DNA of 26,272 bases from an uncultured Oscillospiraceae bacterium (GCA_934668285.1 CAKUNB010000007.1:1-26272); one strand, 5' to 3'; positions 7,716 through 16,189 are shown, numbered from the stretch's first letter. The notes: generated by a model not told the origin, from the letters alone. Program-made: numbers and translations.

Positions 7716-8405
7716 TCATAAGGTGCAGGCGGCCTCGTAGAGGGGTGCGGCGGGGTCGTAGCCTTGGGGAAGATAGCGGACGGAGGAAATGCGCGGGCCG
7801 GAGACGCCGTATTTCGGGCTGTAGCCGAACAGATTGATGTACTGCTCCAAGTCGCCGCGCTCGGCCTCCATCGCCCGCAGCACCTCGACCGTCGCGCGGA
7901 CGTCGTCGATGGCGCGGTGAGAATTCTGCACGCGGTCCTGCAGGCCATAGGCCTCAATGGCGTTGCACAGCCGGTGCGGATAGGAGCGGCGGTCGCGGTA
8001 GACCGTCAGGAGATCGAGCTTTGGCTTGTCCTTGAGCAGCCGCGCGTCGCCGTGGCGGCTCAGCAGATGGTAGAGAAACAGCAGGTCAAACTGCGCGTTA
8101 TACGCAGCAATCATCGTGTCGGCCGTCAGCAGCTGCGCCAGAATCGAGCAAATTTCCTGCTTGGAGATGCCCTCCTCCAGCAGCATTTCGTCGGTGATGC
8201 CGGTCAGCTCCGTGATTTTCGGCGGCAGCTTGCGGTCGTTCGTCGTGCGGACAAATTCGTCCACCTCCGCAACGCTGACCCACGCGCCGTCCTGCCAGAC
8301 GAGCTTTGCCGCGGCAAACTCGATGATCTCGTCGCGCGAAAAGCTCAGACCGCTGGTCTCCGTGTCCAGCACAAGCATGGAAGCGCAATGTGTTTCCAGT
8401 CCCAT
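7716..8405 (-). CDS. DEDDh 3'-5' exonuclease (DnaQ/PolC-epsilon-like)
   Basis: Predicted 229 residues from ATG at 8405, which follows AAAGGAGGG. Exo I is LDTETSGL with D14/E16, Exo II is NAQFDLLFLY, and Exo III is HRAIDDVRAT with the histidine of the DEDDh class. Single-domain proteins of this kind act as proofreading, RNA-trimming or general repair exonucleases; the substrate cannot be told from sequence. The last ~50 residues (LFGYSPKYGVSGPRISSVRYLPQGY) form a short tail after the nuclease fold. The gene is transcribed from its own promoter, back to back with the riboswitch-thiT unit. Confidence 0.9.
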   Translation of the reverse strand: MGLETHCASMLVLDTETSGLSFSRDEIIEFAAAKLVWQDGAWVSVAEVDEFVRTTNDRKLPPKITELTGITDEMLLEEGISKQEICSILAQLLTADTMIAAYNAQFDLLFLYHLLSRHGDARLLKDKPKLDLLTVYRDRRSYPHRLCNAIEAYGLQDRVQNSHRAIDDVRATVEVLRAMEAERGDLEQYINLFGYSPKYGVSGPRISSVRYLPQGYDPAAPLYEAACTL

Positions 8406-8432
8406 TTTGCACCCTCCTTTTTTCGTTTTTTT

Positions 8433-8461
8433 ATTGTAGCATAAAAACTGGCGGTTGACAA
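8433..8461 (-). promoter_or_regulatory. Promoter of the exonuclease gene
   Basis: On the - strand: TTGTCA (8461-8456), a 17-bp spacer ending TGC, and TACAAT (8438-8433), i.e. an extended -10. Its -35 shares five bases with the -35 of the divergent thiT promoter. Confidence 0.75.
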
Positions 8462-8483
8462 ATGCTTTTCCTGCGAGTATACT
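8455..8483 (+). promoter_or_regulatory. Promoter of the TPP riboswitch-thiT transcript
   Basis: Consensus TTGACA (8455-8460), a 17-bp spacer and TATACT (8478-8483). Transcription would start near 8490, shortly before the riboswitch. Confidence 0.85.
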
Positions 8484-8506
8484 ATGTGCAACCGCATATT
8501 GAAACC

Positions 8507-8600
8507 TTCTTCGGGGGGTCGGATGCTTCCGGCTGAGATTGGGCGAACAGACGCCCTGACCCGCGAACCTGACACGGCTCATACCGTCGTAGGAAAAGAA
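8507..8600 (+). promoter_or_regulatory. TPP riboswitch (THI element)
   Basis: Conserved landmarks appear in order: TCGGGG-type P1/P2 entry at 8511, GGCTGAGA (8531-8538, the pyrimidine-sensing loop), ACCTGA (8567-8572), and ATACCGTCGTAGGAA (8581-8595, the pyrophosphate-binding side). P1 can close by TTCTT (8507-8511) with AAGAA (8596-8600). It lies directly upstream of a thiamine transporter gene, as expected for control by thiamine pyrophosphate. Confidence 0.93.
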
Positions 8601-8601
8601 C

Positions 8602-8654
8602 AATTCCGCACTGCTTTCCGGCGAAGGGTTTGCAAGGCGGAATTTCTGTTTTTT
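8602..8654 (+). terminator. Riboswitch-controlled intrinsic terminator
   Basis: Outer stem AATTCCGC/GCGGAATT (8602-8609 with 8637-8644) encloses a smaller CTTTC/GAAGG hairpin and is followed by TCTGTTTTTT. It starts two bases after the riboswitch P1 and ends just before the thiT ribosome site, so it is the likely expression platform. GGAAA (8592-8596) can pair with TTTCC (8615-8619) as a possible antiterminator; that part is inference. Confidence 0.75.
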
Positions 8655-8669
8655 GGGAGGGCATCTTTG

Positions 8670-9221
8670 ATGCAAAACAAAAATCTGCGCGCGCTGTGCG
8701 AGTGCGCCATCTTTACCGCCGCTGCACTGGCATTGAGCTATGTGAAGGTGGACGTTGCCGCCCTCGGCGGCTCGATCAGTCTGGTTATGATCCCGCTGGT
8801 GCTGTGCGCCATCCGCTGGGGCGTGGGCTACGGCCTCGCTGCCGGTCTGGTGTTCGGCACGCTGAAGTTCTTCATCGGCGGCGGCACAGCCATCAACTGG
8901 CAGTCGATGCTGCTGGACTACAGCGTCGCGTATATGTTCGTCGGCTTTGCCGGACTGCTGAAGGGCAAGTCCAAGACCGCATGGCTTGCGGCGGTCATCG
9001 GCGGCCTCGGCCGCTTCCTTGTCCACTATGTCAGTGGTGTTACAATTTACGCCATTGTGGAAAACACGACCATTTTCGGCGTGACTACAGCAAATCCCTG
9101 GCTGTATTCCCTGCTGTACAACGGTGCTTACATGGTGCCGAACATCGTTCTCACCGCTGTTGCAGTCGGTCTGCTTGCCATTCCCCTCGGAAAGTACCTG
9201 CGCCGCGAAGATTTGCGCTAA
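8670..9221 (+). CDS. thiT: Energy-coupled thiamine transporter substrate-binding protein ThiT
   Basis: Predicted 183 residues, typical for ThiT. The ATG at 8670 follows GGGAGGG at 8 bases and gives MQNKNLRALCECAIFTAAALALSY. Six hydrophobic segments are visible, with family-like stretches (SISLVMIPLVLCAIRWGVGYGLAAG and a downstream INWQSMLLDY segment). ThiT is the membrane S-component of an ECF transporter; it binds thiamine and uses a shared EcfA/A'/T module, which is not in this window. The TPP riboswitch upstream gives independent support: high TPP should terminate transcription before the gene. Confidence 0.95.
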   Translation: MQNKNLRALCECAIFTAAALALSYVKVDVAALGGSISLVMIPLVLCAIRWGVGYGLAAGLVFGTLKFFIGGGTAINWQSMLLDYSVAYMFVGFAGLLKGKSKTAWLAAVIGGLGRFLVHYVSGVTIYAIVENTTIFGVTTANPWLYSLLYNGAYMVPNIVLTAVAVGLLAIPLGKYLRREDLR

Positions 9222-9226
9222 ATTCC

Positions 9227-9255
9227 TTTACAGCAGGCCGATTTTGTTGTAAAAT
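9227..9255 (+). promoter_or_regulatory. Likely promoter for the zinc-site protein gene and brnQ
   Basis: TTTACA (9227-9232), a 17-bp spacer and TAAAAT (9250-9255), about 75 bases before the next start codon. The -10 match is moderate. Confidence 0.5.
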
Positions 9256-9264
9256 AATGCTGGA

Positions 9265-9290
9265 AGCTCCGGAAAGCCCCTTCCGGAGCT
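9265..9290 (+). other. Perfect 10-bp hairpin between thiT and the zinc-site gene
   Basis: AGCTCCGGAA and TTCCGGAGCT form a 10-bp stem with loop AGCCCC. There is no T tract after it (ATTCCATATT), so it is a weak terminator candidate. If the promoter at 9227 is used, the hairpin sits at the very 5' end of the new transcript and could protect it. Confidence 0.5.
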
Positions 9291-9328
9291 ATTCCATATT
9301 CCCCACAGAGAGAAACGGAGGACTTCGT

Positions 9329-10144
9329 ATGAATTGCCTGCGCTGCGGCAGGACGGTTGCCGACAATGCGACGTTCTGCGACGAATGCCTGAAAACGGTG
9401 CGGCTGCCGCTGCAAACGTCGGAGTACCTGAGCGACCGCATTGTCCTTCCGCCGCGGCGGGAGCCGGAGAAGACCGAGTCCCGCGCACCGGAAAGGAAGC
9501 GGCAAAAGCCGCCCGAAAAGCAGCCGAAGGTACGTCCGAAGGGTTTCATCCGCGCGATCGTGCTGCTGAGCCTGCTGTGCGCCCTGCTGCTCGGCGCGGC
9601 AGGCTATGCCGTGCAGCACTACGGCGACTGGGTACGGGAGAAAAACCGCATCCGCGTCGACCGCGAGGAATATGACCGCCTGAGCGCGCAGCTTGCGCAG
9701 GCACAGGCCGATCTGCTCGACGAGCAGGAGCGCAGCAACAGCCTCTGGCAGCAGGTGCAAGCACGCGACGATGAGATCAGCGGCCTGAAGCAGGATCTGA
9801 ACACCTACCTTGCACAGAGCGCTGAGACCGACGCCGCCGTGCAGGCGCTGCAGGACGAAAATCTCAAGCTCAACCAGCAGCTGCGGGACTATATTGCCGA
9901 TGTGCGGTCGTTGGAGGGAACGATCAGCCATCTGCGCAGCAGCCTGCAGACCGCGCACGACGAAACGGCGGCAATGCAGGAAAAGGCCGACTTCATCGAC
10001 GCGCACGTCGTCTTTGTCGAGGACGACGGAACGAAATATTACCACACCTACGAATGCAGCCGCTTTGTCAGGCAGGGCTATTGGATCTTCGGCCGGAACG
10101 CCGCAGAGGCCAAGGGCTACATCCCCTGCCCATACTGCCACTGA
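9329..10144 (+). CDS. Membrane-spanning coiled-coil protein with zinc ribbon at N terminus and second zinc-like site at C terminus
   Basis: Predicted 271 residues; the ATG at 9329 follows CGGAGG. The N terminus is a zinc ribbon with C3, C6, C17 and C20 (MNCLRCGRTVADNATFCDEC). A basic, proline-rich linker (about 40-71) precedes one membrane segment (about 73-96), then a long coiled coil (about 105-225) rich in Q, E, L and D. The C-terminal ~45 residues carry H239, C243, C267 and C270 (YYHTYECSRF then GYIPCPYCH), reminiscent of small HxxxC/CxxC zinc domains with a Y-H-x-x-x-C pattern. Charge bias suggests the N terminus is inside and coil and second site outside. I do not recognise a characterised homologue. 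brnQ follows after about 50 bases. Confidence 0.8.
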   Translation: MNCLRCGRTVADNATFCDECLKTVRLPLQTSEYLSDRIVLPPRREPEKTESRAPERKRQKPPEKQPKVRPKGFIRAIVLLSLLCALLLGAAGYAVQHYGDWVREKNRIRVDREEYDRLSAQLAQAQADLLDEQERSNSLWQQVQARDDEISGLKQDLNTYLAQSAETDAAVQALQDENLKLNQQLRDYIADVRSLEGTISHLRSSLQTAHDETAAMQEKADFIDAHVVFVEDDGTKYYHTYECSRFVRQGYWIFGRNAAEAKGYIPCPYCH

Positions 10145-10191
10145 TTCCGGCGCTTGCTGCCTTCCCCACTGAGAGAGAAATGGAGAGAACC

Positions 10192-11553
10192 ATGAAAAAG
10201 AAATTGACCCTTCGCGACTACATCTGCGTGGCCAGCATGCTGTTTGGCCTGTTCTTCGGCGCGGGCAACCTGATCTTCCCCGCGGCCCTCGGCCAGCAGG
10301 CCGGCAGCCAAGTCTGGCGTGCTTCGGCCGGTATGCTGATTACCGGCGTCGGGCTGCCCCTTCTGGGCGTGGCGGCGCTGGGCATCAGCCGGTCGAGCGG
10401 CCTGTATGAGCTTTCGAGCCGCGCGGGCCGCCCCTTCGGCCTCTTCTTTACCTGCGCGCTGTACCTGTCCATCGGCCCGCTGTTCGCTATTCCGCGCTGC
10501 GCGACGACCTCCTTTACCGTCGGGCTGGAGGCGCTCTTGCCGGAGAGCGGCCTGCTGTGGCTGTATCTGCTGATTTTTTCCGTCCTGTTTTTCGGCGCGG
10601 CGCTGTTTTTCGCGCTGCGGCCCGGAAAAATTCTGACGTGGGTCGGCAAGCTGCTCAATCCCTGCTTTCTGGCCTTTCTCGGCATTTTGCTGATCGTTGC
10701 GCTGGCCGCGCCGTCGGCGCAGCTCTCGTCCGTCGCGCCGCTGGGCAAATACGAAGGGCAGCCGTTTTTCAGCGGCTTTCTGGAGGGCTATAACACAATG
10801 GACGCGCTGGCAAGCCTTGCCTTCGGCATCATCGTCGTGCAGGTCATCCGCGACCTCGGCGTGACCGAACCGGGCAAGGTCGCGGGGAGCACCGTCCGCG
10901 CGGGCATCTTCAGCTGTCTGTTCATGGGGCTGATCTATCTCGCCATCGCCGTCGTCGGCGCGCAGAGCCGCGGGCTGGGCGCACCGGCAGAAAACGGCGG
11001 CCTCGCGCTGGCGCAGATCGCGCGGCACTATCTCGGCACCGCCGGTCAGCTCATTCTCGCCGTGACGGTAACGCTCGCCTGCCTCAAGACGGTGGTCGGT
11101 CTGATTACCAGCTGCGCGGAGACCTTCGCGGCCATCTTCCCGCGCGGGCCGAGGTACAGCGTCTGGGCCATCGTGTTCAGCGCCGCCTCCTTCCTCATCG
11201 CAAACCTCGGCCTCAATGCCATCATCGGCTATTCTATTCCCATGCTGATGTTCCTGTACCCGCTGGCGATTGTGCTGATTCTTCTGTCGCTGTGCGGGCG
11301 GCTGTTCCGGCACGACCGCGCCGTCTACGGCTGGACGTTGGGGCTGACCTTTGTGGCCGCCGTGTACGACCTGCTGTACGCGCTGCCGGAGGGCGTGCGG
11401 ACGCTGCTGCATCTGGACGCGCTGCTCAAGGCCGTGGGCGACGCTCTGCCGCTGTCCGCTCTCGGGCTGGGCTGGGTCTGTCCGGCAGCGCTGGGGCTGG
11501 TCATCGGTCTGTGCGTCCATTTCCTGCGAAAAAATCAGGCAAGTCCCGCCTGA
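10192..11553 (+). CDS. brnQ: Branched-chain amino acid : cation symporter (LIVCS family, BrnQ)
   Basis: Predicted 453 residues from the ATG at 10192, after GGAGAG; an in-frame ATG at 10180 would add four residues and cannot be excluded. The family signature FGAGNLIFPA lies near residue 20, and about 12 hydrophobic segments follow. Other LIVCS-like stretches are GPLFAIPRCATTSFTVG and YNTMDALASLAFG. The carrier imports leucine, isoleucine and valine with Na+ or H+ across the cytoplasmic membrane. No terminator separates it from the zinc-site gene, so read-through transcription is likely. Confidence 0.94.
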   Translation: MKKKLTLRDYICVASMLFGLFFGAGNLIFPAALGQQAGSQVWRASAGMLITGVGLPLLGVAALGISRSSGLYELSSRAGRPFGLFFTCALYLSIGPLFAIPRCATTSFTVGLEALLPESGLLWLYLLIFSVLFFGAALFFALRPGKILTWVGKLLNPCFLAFLGILLIVALAAPSAQLSSVAPLGKYEGQPFFSGFLEGYNTMDALASLAFGIIVVQVIRDLGVTEPGKVAGSTVRAGIFSCLFMGLIYLAIAVVGAQSRGLGAPAENGGLALAQIARHYLGTAGQLILAVTVTLACLKTVVGLITSCAETFAAIFPRGPRYSVWAIVFSAASFLIANLGLNAIIGYSIPMLMFLYPLAIVLILLSLCGRLFRHDRAVYGWTLGLTFVAAVYDLLYALPEGVRTLLHLDALLKAVGDALPLSALGLGWVCPAALGLVIGLCVHFLRKNQASPA

Positions 11554-11568
11554 TTCGCGCCGCACGGC

Positions 11569-11597
11569 TTGCATTTCGGCGCCATAACAGGTATAAT
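11569..11597 (+). promoter_or_regulatory. Promoter of the membrane protein-lipoprotein-FTR cluster
   Basis: TTGCAT (11569-11574), a 17-bp spacer and consensus TATAAT (11592-11597), 30 bases before the start at 11628. Confidence 0.75.
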
Positions 11598-11627
11598 CAG
11601 GCTGTCAATGGCTGCGGAGGGTGAAAA

Positions 11628-12043
11628 ATGAAGCGTTATGATGTATTTTTGCAGCTTGCGGTCTGCCTTGCGCTCGGCGGGGCCGTAACGGCGCTGTGGA
11701 TCTGCGCAGTCATCGGCTTCGGCCTCCACACCACCGTGGGCAAGGAGGCGCTTTACCTCTGGCTGCTGCTGCAGCTGCCGGAGCTTGCGGTCACCTCGCT
11801 GCAACGGCGCAAGATGCCGTCTCAAGGTGCGCTGCTGCCGGTGCGGCGGGCGCTGTTCTGCCTCTGGTGCGGCGGCGCGGCGCTGCTGCTGTTCTCGCTG
11901 GGCGCGGCGCTGGCCGGTCTGTCCTGCGGCAGCATGTGGGTCAGCCTGCCGTGTACCCTCGGAACGGTGGGCGCGGCGCTCGGCTGGGCCGGGCGGCTGG
12001 TCTGCCTCCGGCTTGAAAAAAAGAAACAAAAGGAGCTGAACCG

Positions 12044-12047
<4 letters not shown>
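11628..12047 (+). CDS. Hypothetical small membrane protein
   Basis: Predicted 139 residues; the ATG at 11628 follows CGGAGG at 7 bases. Four hydrophobic segments are visible (about 7-31, 42-62, 74-98 and 104-125), with a basic loop LQRRKMPSQ between the second and third and a basic tail LEKKKQKELNR. I do not recognise a family. Its stop overlaps the start of the lipoprotein gene by ATGA, so the two are translationally coupled and may act together at the membrane. Confidence 0.75.
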
Positions 12048-12898
<851 letters not shown>

Positions 12899-12908
12899 GG
12901 AGGTCGCC

Positions 12909-13112
12909 ATGAAGGTTACATTGAATCCCGACCCCGAGATCGTGCGCACGGTGCGCGAGGGACTGAAGCGGACGGGCGGCTACTGCCCCTGCCGGTTAGA
13001 GCGCACGGAGGACACCAAGTGCATGTGCAGCGAATTCAAGGCGCAGCTGGCCGACCCGACGTTTGAGGGCTATTGCCACTGCATGTTATATTATAAATCA
13101 CGCAAGGATTGA
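12909..13112 (+). CDS. Ferredoxin-thioredoxin reductase catalytic-type small protein
   Basis: Predicted 67 residues; the ATG at 12909 follows AGGAGG that overlaps the previous stop. Three CxC motifs are present: CPC (26-28), CMC (38-40) and CHC (56-58), giving CPC-x9-CMC-x15-CHC, with GGYCPCRLE and EGYCHCMLYYK flanks typical of FTR catalytic domains. FTR uses a 4Fe-4S cluster and a redox-active disulfide to pass electrons from ferredoxin to thioredoxin. The classic chloroplast spacing (CPC-x16-CPC-x8-CHC) differs, so this is a shorter bacterial form. No variable (alpha) subunit gene is nearby, but a thioredoxin gene follows, a fitting partner. Confidence 0.85.
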   Translation: MKVTLNPDPEIVRTVREGLKRTGGYCPCRLERTEDTKCMCSEFKAQLADPTFEGYCHCMLYYKSRKD

Positions 13113-13116
13113 TGCT

Positions 13117-13157
13117 AGAATCTGTTAAAAAGCTTGAAAAGCTTTTTAACAGATTCT
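13117..13157. repeat. 19-bp perfect inverted repeat (first of a palindrome cluster)
   Basis: Arms 13117-13135 and 13139-13157 are exact reverse complements (AGAATCTGTTAAAAAGCTT and its complement) around a 3-nt GAA loop. Starts five bases after the FTR-like stop codon. As RNA it would be a strong hairpin without a downstream U run, because the T run is inside the stem. Confidence 0.8.
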
Positions 13158-13167
13158 GCATGAGACG

Positions 13168-13209
13168 GCGCAGCGTGCGTTCGCACGATGCGCGTGTGCG
13201 TAGCACACG
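13168..13209. repeat. Two adjacent GC-rich palindromes
   Basis: GCGCAgCGTGCG pairs with CGCACGaTGCGC (13168-13179 with 13182-13193, one internal mismatch). CGTGTGC/GCACACG (13193-13199 with 13203-13209) follows with loop GTA. Confidence 0.7.
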
Positions 13210-13242
13210 GGATTCTTGATGAAATAGTTTCATCAAGAATCC
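13210..13242. repeat. 15-bp perfect inverted repeat ahead of trx
   Basis: GGATTCTTGATGAAA and its exact complement (13210-13224 with 13228-13242), loop TAG. It ends 11 bases before the AAAGGAG ribosome site of the thioredoxin gene. The outer AGAATC/GATTCT ends echo the first palindrome of the cluster. Confidence 0.8.
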
Positions 13243-13269
13243 GTATGAGATAGAAAGGAGCCTTACGCA

Positions 13270-13587
13270 ATGGCGGAGATCACCATTACAACCGAAAATT
13301 TTGAAGCCGAGGTGCTGCATGCGGCGCTTCCCGTGCTGGTGGATTTTTATGCCGACTGGTGCGGCCCCTGCAAACTGCTCGCGCCGATTGTTGCGGAGTT
13401 TGCGGAGGAATACGAGGGCCGCGTCCTCGTCGGGAAGGTCAACGTCGACGAGCAGCCGGAGCTTGCCCGCCGCTATCAGGTTTCCAGTATCCCGACGCTG
13501 CTGCTCTTCCGCAGCGGCAAGCCGGTGGCAAAATCCGTCGGCTACTGCGAAAAGGAACGCCTGATCGCCCTGCTGGACGCAGAATAA
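13270..13587 (+). CDS. Thioredoxin
   Basis: Predicted 105 residues, the standard thioredoxin length. The ATG at 13270 follows AAAGGAG at 9 bases. The active site WCGPC is at residues 30-34, with the cis-proline motif SSIPTLLLF and the conserved VDFYADWC strand. It reduces disulfides in cytosolic proteins. The preceding FTR-like gene suggests reduction by ferredoxin rather than, or in addition to, NADPH-thioredoxin reductase. The 157-base palindrome-rich gap before it could reduce read-through or process the mRNA. Confidence 0.95.
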   Translation: MAEITITTENFEAEVLHAALPVLVDFYADWCGPCKLLAPIVAEFAEEYEGRVLVGKVNVDEQPELARRYQVSSIPTLLLFRSGKPVAKSVGYCEKERLIALLDAE

Positions 13588-13606
13588 AGGATAACGTACA
13601 CAGCAA

Positions 13607-13646
13607 AACCGCCAAGGCCGATTTGGTCTTGGCGGTTCTGTTTCTT
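13607..13646 (+). terminator. Intrinsic terminator of the thioredoxin transcript
   Basis: AACCGCCAAG/CTTGGCGGTT (13607-13616 with 13628-13637), extendable by three further pairs to a 13-bp stem with loop GATTT, followed by CTGTTTCTTT. The opposite strand runs into TTTTG and may serve convergent pgsA weakly. Confidence 0.82.
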
Positions 13647-13655
13647 TGACATGCG

Positions 13656-14222
13656 TCAGTCCTTCAGGGCGGACAGATTTTTGGCGAAGTATTCTACGCC
13701 GGAGTAGAGGGTCGTGCCGGAGATCAGGGCGACATTTACCCACTCGACGACCGTGCTTGCGCCCTCGCCGAGCAGCTCCGTGAAGAACGCGCCGCGCAGC
13801 AGCAGCGCAAGGCAGAGGCAGACCATCGTCGTGGCCGTCTTGACCTTGCCGGACCAGCCCGCCGCAATGACCGTTCCCTTCGTCGCGGCGATCATGCGCA
13901 GGCCGCTGACGGCAAATTCGCGCGCCAGCACGATCATCAGCGCCCACGCTGGAAACTGCCCCAGCTCGCAGAGCATCGCCATCGCGGCGATGACCAGCAC
14001 CTTATCGGCCAGCGGGTCGAGGAACTTGCCGAGATTCGACACCTGATTGCAGCGCCGCGCAATCGCGCCGTCCACAAAATCCGTCAGACTGGCAATCGCA
14101 AACACCGCAAGCGCCGCATAGCACATCCAGTCGATGCACTTGCTCAGATACATAAAAATCAGAAATACCGGAATCAGCAGCACACGCACAAATGTGACTT
14201 TCGTAGCCGTCGTCATGGTCAT
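13656..14222 (-). CDS. pgsA: CDP-diacylglycerol-glycerol-3-phosphate 3-phosphatidyltransferase
   Basis: Predicted 188 residues. The ATG at 14222 overlaps the rimO stop (ATGA) and follows GGAGG; a second ATG two codons later is less well placed. The CDP-alcohol phosphotransferase signature D-G-x2-A-R-x8-G-x3-D-x3-D is exact: D51 G52, A55 R56, G65, D69, D73, with D48 as the additional acid. Several membrane segments are visible. The enzyme joins CDP-diacylglycerol and glycerol-3-phosphate to make phosphatidylglycerophosphate, the first committed step to phosphatidylglycerol and cardiolipin. It closes the yqhQ-to-pgsA run. Confidence 0.95.
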   Translation of the reverse strand: MTMTTATKVTFVRVLLIPVFLIFMYLSKCIDWMCYAALAVFAIASLTDFVDGAIARRCNQVSNLGKFLDPLADKVLVIAAMAMLCELGQFPAWALMIVLAREFAVSGLRMIAATKGTVIAAGWSGKVKTATTMVCLCLALLLRGAFFTELLGEGASTVVEWVNVALISGTTLYSGVEYFAKNLSALKD

Positions 14223-15547
14223 TTGTTTTCCTCCGCAACACCGATCAGATCGCCATCGGCCGTGCCGGTGATGCGCACGGGGATGAAATCGCCTTCACTT
14301 GCCTCGTCCGCGTCGAACAGGACGCGTCCGTCAATGTCCGGAGAGTCGGCGTAGGTGCGGCCAAAATACTTCCCGCTTTCCTCGTCGCGGCCTTCGCACA
14401 GAACCTCCATCACCGTTCCGACACGGGCGGCGTTGTACGCGTCCATGATGCCGGATTGCAGCTCGGAGACTAGCTCCGCGCGGCGGACGGCGATCGCCTC
14501 GTCGGGGTAGTCCATCTTCGCCGCCGCCGTTCCCTCCTCGGGGGAGAAGGCAAACGCGCCCACGCGCTCGAGCTTATGCTCCCGCAGCCAGTCGCACAGC
14601 TCTTCAAACTCCGCCTCGCCCTCGTATGGCAGGCCGGTGATGATGCTCGTGCGGATGACGACGTCGGGGATGCGCTTGCGCAGCTTGTCAAATAGCACGT
14701 CCAGCTCCTCGCGGGTGCCGCGCCGGTTCATTTTTTTCAGGATCAGGGGATTCACATGCTGAATCGGGATGTCCATATACTTGACGATCTTCGGCTCGGA
14801 GGCGATCACGTCGATCAGCTCGTCGGAAAGCTCGTCGGGGTAGAGGTAGTGCACGCGGATCCAGTGCAGCTTCTCGATGCGGCAAAGCTCGCGCAGCAGC
14901 TCCGGCAGGCGGCGCTCGCCGTACAGGTCGATGCCGTAGCGGCTGGTGTCCTGCGCCACGACGATCAGCTCGCGCACGCCGTCGTCGGCCAGCCGCCGCG
15001 CTTCATAGAGGCAATCGTCCATCGTGCGGCTGCGGAATTTGCCGCGCAGGGACGGAATGACGCAGTAGGAGCAGCGGTTGTCGCAGCCCTCGGCGATTTT
15101 TAAGTACGCGTAGTGGCGCGGCGTGGTCAGCACGCGGTCCACCTCATCCACCGGCGCGTCGATATCGTCGAACTGGCAAACACGTTCGCCGTTCAGCAGC
15201 GCCCGCACGGCGCTGACGACGCAGCCGTAGCTGCCCGTGCCGAGCACGCCGTCCACCTCCGGCAGCTCCTGCAAGATTTCCTGCTGATAGCGCTGCGACA
15301 GGCAGCCGGTGACGAGAATTTTCCCGATCACGCCCTGCTCCTTCAGCGCACCCATGGCAAGAATGTTGTCGATGGCCTCGCTCTTGGCCGAGTCGATAAA
15401 GCCGCAGGTGTTGATGATCACCACGTCCGCGCCCTCGACGGAGGCCTGTAACGTATAGCCCGCGTGCTGCAGAAGATAGAGCATCTGCTCCGCATTGACC
15501 TGATTTTTAGCGCAGCCGAGGGAGATCATCCCAATGCGTTTGCCCAT
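14219..15547 (-). CDS. rimO: Ribosomal protein S12 methylthiotransferase RimO
   Basis: Predicted 442 residues, normal for RimO; the ATG at 15547 follows GGAAGGAAC. The N-terminal UPF0004 domain has C12, C48 and C82 ([23 protein letters not shown]), ligands of the auxiliary 4Fe-4S cluster. The radical-SAM cluster motif is C155-x3-C159-x2-C162 ([17 protein letters not shown]). A C-terminal TRAM-like region follows ([11 protein letters not shown], then [18 protein letters not shown]). RimO adds a methylthio group to the conserved aspartate of S12. The NQVNAE and LRGKFRSR phrases favour RimO over the tRNA enzymes MiaB and MtaB. Confidence 0.95.
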   Translation of the reverse strand: MGKRIGMISLGCAKNQVNAEQMLYLLQHAGYTLQASVEGADVVIINTCGFIDSAKSEAIDNILAMGALKEQGVIGKILVTGCLSQRYQQEILQELPEVDGVLGTGSYGCVVSAVRALLNGERVCQFDDIDAPVDEVDRVLTTPRHYAYLKIAEGCDNRCSYCVIPSLRGKFRSRTMDDCLYEARRLADDGVRELIVVAQDTSRYGIDLYGERRLPELLRELCRIEKLHWIRVHYLYPDELSDELIDVIASEPKIVKYMDIPIQHVNPLILKKMNRRGTREELDVLFDKLRKRIPDVVIRTSIITGLPYEGEAEFEELCDWLREHKLERVGAFAFSPEEGTAAAKMDYPDEAIAVRRAELVSELQSGIMDAYNAARVGTVMEVLCEGRDEESGKYFGRTYADSPDIDGRVLFDADEASEGDFIPVRITGTADGDLIGVAEENK

Positions 15548-15562
15548 AGTTTCGTTCCTTCC

Positions 15563-16189
15563 TTAGTCCTCTGAAAATTCTTCATCCGGCGCATAGCGCT
15601 CCAGCGCCCGCCGGATATCGCTCCACGAATGGCCCCGCCGCAGCAGGGCATCCGTCGCGCGCTTGCATTCGGCGCGGTCGGGGATTTGCCCGCGAAAGCG
15701 CCGCCGCAGAAATTCATCGATCGCGTCGTCCTGCTCCGGCAGCGCCGCCAGCGCCTCGTCCCAAAGCTCACGCGGGACGCGCTTTTCAAACAGCATTTGC
15801 CGGATACGCGCCGGGCCGTAGCCCTTGGCCGCGCCGGAACGGACGATCTGCGCCGCAACGGCGCTGTCGTCCAGAAGGCGCAGGTCGCTCAGCCACTGTA
15901 CCGCCTCCTGCGCGTGCTCCTCGCTCTCGCCCTTGCGGACAAGGCGGCGCTCCAGCTCACGCTGCGAAACGGCGCTTGCCGCGACGATGCGCACGGCCCG
16001 CTCCTTCGCCGAGGCCAGCGCGCAGGTATCGCGTAGGGACTCCAGCGCCGCCGGAGAAAGCTCCAGACCGGCGCACAGCCGCAGCTCCGTGGCCACGGCG
16101 GCCGGAACCGTCAGCCCCGTGCCGTTGTCAAAGCGCACGTGCAGCTTGTCCTTGCCGCGTTTGCTTGGCGCGATCGCCTCAATCTTCAT
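15563..16189 (-). CDS. recX: RecA regulator RecX
   Basis: Predicted 208 residues from ATG at 16189, 6 bases after GAGG that lies inside the recA 3' end; a TTG one codon earlier is possible but less likely. The coding regions overlap by 11 bases. The three-helix RecX repeats are recognisable ([47 protein letters not shown] and a third around RRRFRGQIP). RecX binds RecA filaments and limits or tunes their activity. Direct overlap with recA gives coupled production of the pair. An N-terminal extension before the repeats resembles other clostridial forms. Confidence 0.92.
   Translation of the reverse strand: MKIEAIAPSKRGKDKLHVRFDNGTGLTVPAAVATELRLCAGLELSPAALESLRDTCALASAKERAVRIVAASAVSQRELERRLVRKGESEEHAQEAVQWLSDLRLLDDSAVAAQIVRSGAAKGYGPARIRQMLFEKRVPRELWDEALAALPEQDDAIDEFLRRRFRGQIPDRAECKRATDALLRRGHSWSDIRRALERYAPDEEFSED

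Noticed and set aside
9265-9290. Hairpin after thiT as an intrinsic terminator
   Set aside because: The stem is perfect but no T tract follows; kept only as a structural element.
11535-11553. TCAGGC/GCCTGA inverted repeat at the brnQ stop as a terminator
   Set aside because: Short stem with no following T run and it overlaps the coding end.
10117-11574. 485-residue - strand open frame opposite brnQ
   Set aside because: Very high Q, R, A and E content without motifs; brnQ is unambiguous on the + strand.
13117-13242. CRISPR array or tRNA-like structure
   Set aside because: The units are palindromes of different sequence, not equal direct repeats with spacers, and no cloverleaf or CCA end is seen.
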